Below are positions 5,565 to 8,086 of a stretch of DNA of 8,086 nt, in pieces. This stretch comes from Lachnospiraceae bacterium. Its GTDB lineage: Bacteria; Bacillota_A; Clostridia; Lachnospirales; Lachnospiraceae. Made by a program: the position numbers and the translations under genes. The first letter of the stretch is position 1; every line of letters begins with the position of its first letter. Where the stretch lies: positions 1 to 8,086 of the forward strand of contig JAFZJK010000001.1 of the NCBI GenBank assembly GCA_017553965.1. Reading direction: 5' to 3'. Under the pieces are notes generated by a model. The model did not search any database. It was not told the origin of the DNA and worked only from the letters and a program-made list of their open reading frames with translations.

Positions 5565-6569
5565 TTACCTCATTAGCATTTTGACCGATTCTTCAATATC
5601 GCGGATATATTTTATCCTGGCAACAGTGTTTTTTACTTCAGATACTCCTAGACATCTCTCATCTTCATCCGCACATTTCCCAAGTGCACGGCCGATGTTG
5701 TACTCAAGCCACTCTACCCACGTATATGCAAGTCCGAAAGCTTCTGCATAATTCCTAAATCCGTTATCGTAAGCTTCATGATATCCCTCAAAAAAAGCTT
5801 TCATTTTTTCGGGATCAAATGAGCATGTCGTTACCCCTGCCCATTGCAGTGAAAGCTGTATCACGCTTGATACCGGATTCCCATGATCAAGGCACTCCAG
5901 ATCGATCACTACAGGATCATCATTATACCACATGACATTCTTGGGGTCCATATCATCATCAATTATAGTCTCTATATCCGGCAGTTTCTTTCTTGCCGAA
6001 ACCATTTGTTCAACAGCATATTTAAGCAGGCTTTCATTTTCTGCCAAAAGAGGATATATCTCATTATCCTGAGCTTTCGCCTCTAAGGTCAAGGCTTTAA
6101 AATCCGGGATATCACTTTCCTGTTCCGTATTTTCCGACACTTCCGTATTTTTCGTACTCTCAGGATCGAAATAATCTATAGCATGAATCTTTCCTTGGAT
6201 ATTACCTGCTTTCCTGCACTGTTCTATGGTAATGGCATTCCAGTCAGTTATACTCCCTTCCTGCCAATTAAATATATAAAAATATTCTCCGTCTTGTTCC
6301 TGCATCTTTACATTATTTATAATAAGTGCAGGTACTATCGGAATACTATTTTTCTCAAGAACTCTTTCCAGTTTTTCTGCCTTTTCATAATTTTCCATAA
6401 CGCCCGGGCGCTTCATGATCTCGGAGTTAAGGTGTTTTACAGCATAGAGTTTTCCCCCGGCACATACCTTATACATTTTATGCATAAAGCCGCCCGAGAC
6501 AGGAATGACCGGAGATATGACCTCTCCCAGCCCTCTTGATCCAAACAGTTTTCCTATTATTTCCGTCAT
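5565..6569 (-). CDS. Aminoglycoside phosphotransferase (APH)-fold kinase with altered catalytic loop
   Basis: A 334-residue kinase-like protein. It shows a glycine-rich loop SGGF (25-28), the ATP-lysine strand YAVKHL with Lys45, a catalytic loop DDDMDPKNVMW (204-214) and the metal-binding VVIDLE (220-225, Asp223). Many APH/choline-kinase relatives have H-x-D-x-x-x-x-N here. In this protein the first two loop positions are Asp204-Asp205, while the presumed catalytic Asp206 and Asn211 remain. A low-complexity acidic linker (about 135-155) contains an 18-bp in-frame duplication. The real substrate is unlikely to be an aminoglycoside, since the fold also covers homoserine, choline, fructosamine and spore-coat kinases. 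ATG 6569 has GGAG 9 nt upstream and was preferred to ATG 6584, which has no suitable site. It lies 41 nt after the phosphoesterase and 3 nt before the radical SAM gene. Confidence 0.85.
   Translation of the reverse strand: MTEIIGKLFGSRGLGEVISPVIPVSGGFMHKMYKVCAGGKLYAVKHLNSEIMKRPGVMENYEKAEKLERVLEKNSIPIVPALIINNVKMQEQDGEYFYIFNWQEGSITDWNAITIEQCRKAGNIQGKIHAIDYFDPESTKNTEVSENTEQESDIPDFKALTLEAKAQDNEIYPLLAENESLLKYAVEQMVSARKKLPDIETIIDDDMDPKNVMWYNDDPVVIDLECLDHGNPVSSVIQLSLQWAGVTTCSFDPEKMKAFFEGYHEAYDNGFRNYAEAFGLAYTWVEWLEYNIGRALGKCADEDERCLGVSEVKNTVARIKYIRDIEESVKMLMR
6123..6158. repeat. Imperfect 18-bp tandem duplication inside the kinase gene
   Basis: Two adjacent 18-bp units (6123-6140, 6141-6158) share the first 11 bases TTCCGTATTTT plus two later bases. 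They encode a six-residue repeat around NTE (NTEVSE, NTEQES) in the acidic linker between the N- and C-lobes. The unit length keeps the frame. Confidence 0.6.
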
Positions 6570-6610
6570 TTTTATACACTCCATAAGCCCAATCGGATAT
6601 CAATAACCGG

Positions 6611-7573
6611 TTAGCTAAAGAACCGTCCCACCGGTTGGTTTTCCCACAGTTCAAATGCCTTCTCCCAGGTATCTGCCGCGAGCGGTCTACGGGTATCATT
6701 GATCTCTTCCGCATATTTGTTTGCAAAATGCAGGAAAAAGGTCAGATGCTCCTTCGCGCTTCTCAGTTCTTTTATAATGACTTTACTCCAGACATTGGCT
6801 TGCAAGTACTGTGTAGTCTGTTTCAAAGCTTCGATATAAGCTTCGGTATCAAAGGGTATCCTACGTTTTTCAACTGTAACCTTTCCGTCTTCCGAAATAT
6901 CCAATATTGAATAAGGTACTGTACCGGTGACTCCGTCGAGCGGCAACCCACATGAGCCCGGATTAACCAGAAAAATATTCCTGTCCTTGTCTTCGTAGTC
7001 CCACTGCATATGTGTATGTCCGAAAATATATATACCGGGATCAAGTCCCTGCATTACCTCATTCAGATTCGGACAATTCTTAACAGCCGTATCAATGTAT
7101 TCTTTTAAACTTTCGGTAGTTACGGTCTTTTCTCCAAGCTCCATCGCCAATACCGAAGGTCTTATTTTTTCTTCCAGCCGGCTCTCTTTAATAAATTCAT
7201 TCTTTGAATGAGCAATATGGATATCCACCCCGTTACAATTAAAGTCGATCTTGTGAGGCAGATCAAGCATGTATTCAAGATTATCTTTTGAAATATTACG
7301 ATAACACCAGTAGGATATCTGCATCTGGCCGTCGGTCCAGTTTTTCTGATCCCGTCCGATCAGGTTTTCCAAATACTGTTCTTCGTTTCCCCTTATGATA
7401 TATGCATTATCCAGCTGTCGCAGCATGGTGATACATTCGTCGGGATACGGTCCGCTAAGACAGTAATCCCCTGCTATGATATAGTTTGTTATCCCTTTTT
7501 TTTCCGCATCCTCAAACACTTTTTTAAATGCGGCCACATTACCGTGTATATCCGAAATAATTGCGTATTTCAC
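6611..7573 (-). CDS. Calcineurin-like metallophosphoesterase (YfcE/Metallophos_2 type)
   Basis: A 320-residue dinuclear-metal phosphoesterase. The motif series is intact: D8-x-H10 in SDIHGN, GD (35-36), GN with Asn63, HxxH ending at His122, GHTH (185-188), then NPGSCGLP (204-211). Relatives hydrolyse phosphodiesters or dinucleotide polyphosphates, and the substrate is not evident. A 75-residue helical, charged C-terminal region follows the catalytic domain. The start is GTG 7573: AAGGAG lies about 6-7 nt upstream and the protein then begins directly at the first beta strand (KYAIISD). The longer frame from ATG 7621 would overlap the acyltransferase and add an implausible leader. It begins 23 nt after the acyltransferase stop, in the same operon. 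Confidence 0.92.
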   Translation of the reverse strand: MKYAIISDIHGNVAAFKKVFEDAEKKGITNYIIAGDYCLSGPYPDECITMLRQLDNAYIIRGNEEQYLENLIGRDQKNWTDGQMQISYWCYRNISKDNLEYMLDLPHKIDFNCNGVDIHIAHSKNEFIKESRLEEKIRPSVLAMELGEKTVTTESLKEYIDTAVKNCPNLNEVMQGLDPGIYIFGHTHMQWDYEDKDRNIFLVNPGSCGLPLDGVTGTVPYSILDISEDGKVTVEKRRIPFDTEAYIEALKQTTQYLQANVWSKVIIKELRSAKEHLTFFLHFANKYAEEINDTRRPLAADTWEKAFELWENQPVGRFFS

Positions 7574-7596
7574 TTTAAACTCCTTCCGGGCCCTGA

Positions 7597-8086
7597 TCAC
7601 TTTGTCCCCATTAAGAAACAAAGTGCCGGTACCCTAAGACATATTTCCGAACAGATAAAAGTCACCGGATATGCAAGCAGCATGGGTACAAAATACATTA
7701 GGACGATATTCGAACCGAATATAGCGGAAAACCAATATTGGAACAATACTACCCACAAGAAATGCCAGCTGAAATAGGGAAACGATCTGCGTGACATATA
7801 AGTTGAAACTTTTCCCGTAAGATCAAGCTTATTCTTTCCGATCCCTATAAGCCCCAATATCATGAACCATTCCGCAAATGCCTTAGCGATGACATTTATT
7901 GTTCCAAAATCTTTTCCGGACCAAATAAACATATATACATTAGCTACACATGCGATAAGTCCTATTACCAGTGTAACATACCTGTATTTTTCCGTTTTCT
8001 CTATCGCTTTATCACCTGACATAATATAATAGCCGATAAGGAAAACAAACAGATACTCCGCAAAGCTCTTTCCACCCACAGAAAGA
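7597..8086 (-). CDS. Membrane acyltransferase (acyltransferase 3 family), C-terminal part, cut by window edge
   Basis: The open frame continues without a stop to the right edge, so the 5' end is missing. A GTG at 8079 is in frame but not a convincing start, since the sequence there (GGKSFAEYLF) continues a domain and no ribosome binding site can be seen. About 163 residues remain. They contain roughly five hydrophobic segments: LFVFLIGYYIM, VTLVIGLIACVANVYMFIW, AEWFMILGLIGIG, FPYFSWHFLWVVLFQYWF and VLMYFVPMLLAYPVTFI. This pattern, with YFSWHFLWV in the penultimate helix, fits the C-terminal half of acyltransferase 3 (PF01757) enzymes, which acylate sugars, lipids or cell-wall polymers at the membrane. 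The substrate is unknown. It is the first visible gene of the five-gene run. Confidence 0.8.
   Translation of the reverse strand, partial: LSVGGKSFAEYLFVFLIGYYIMSGDKAIEKTEKYRYVTLVIGLIACVANVYMFIWSGKDFGTINVIAKAFAEWFMILGLIGIGKNKLDLTGKVSTYMSRRSFPYFSWHFLWVVLFQYWFSAIFGSNIVLMYFVPMLLAYPVTFICSEICLRVPALCFLMGTK
7598..7625 (-). other. Inverted repeat across the acyltransferase stop codon
   Basis: A perfect 8-bp inverted repeat CACTTTGT/ACAAAGTG with a 12-nt loop overlaps the TGA of the acyltransferase and ends about 14 nt before the phosphoesterase ribosome binding site. There is no T run, so it is not an ordinary terminator. It could be a processing or mRNA-stability hairpin, or chance. Confidence 0.4.

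Noticed and set aside
6478..6726. Minus-strand 82-codon ORF across the phosphoesterase-kinase junction
   Set aside because: Out of frame with both recognised proteins, overlaps both, and has no homology-like features.
7574..7621. Upstream extension of the metallophosphoesterase to ATG 7621
   Set aside because: It would overlap the acyltransferase and lacks a ribosome binding site. GTG 7573 has a well-placed AAGGAG and starts at the conserved first strand.

Overview
The window looks like chromosomal DNA from a low-to-moderate-GC, Gram-positive anaerobe of the Clostridia, most likely Lachnospiraceae. This is an inference from protein style (WYL regulator, DUF3795 protein, ABC-class P-loop ATPase, AmmeMemoRadiSam-type radical SAM enzyme), strong AGGAGG-type ribosome binding sites and consensus sigma-A promoters. 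No rRNA, tRNA, CRISPR array, transposase or phage gene was seen. Every gene I accept lies on the minus strand, so the window reads right to left.

Right part (8086 to 4133): a tightly spaced five-gene run. It holds the C-terminal part of an integral-membrane acyltransferase (cut by the window edge), a calcineurin-like metallophosphoesterase starting at GTG, an aminoglycoside-phosphotransferase-fold kinase with an altered catalytic loop, a radical SAM enzyme of the AmmeMemoRadiSam type, and a PAT-type GNAT acetyltransferase. Gaps are 23, 41, 3 and 55 nt with no convincing terminator, so this is probably one transcript. The enzymes look like small-molecule modification functions (acyl, phospho, acetyl), but no pathway can be named.

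Centre (4132 to 3603): a 530-bp gap between annotated-size genes that is not empty. It holds a complete miniature transcription unit: a consensus promoter with extended -10, a near-perfect Shine-Dalgarno, a 21-codon ORF and an intrinsic terminator. Next to it is a ~182-bp MITE-like repeat with perfect 16-bp terminal inverted repeats enclosing two long hairpins. These are the two most novel items in the window.

Left-centre (3602 to 1741): one gene for a 608-residue ATPase of the ABC class (COG3044/PF09818 type), closed 5 nt after its stop by a strong 12-bp-stem terminator.

Left part (1712 to 1): a consensus promoter embedded in an imperfect palindrome drives a four-gene operon: a WYL-domain regulator, a RidA-family protein, a cysteine-rich DUF3795 protein, and the first 25 codons of what looks like a GyrI-like ligand-binding protein. 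Overlaps of 8 and 11 nt and a 14-nt gap imply translational coupling. The make-up suggests an autoregulated small-molecule sensing or detoxification module, which is inference.
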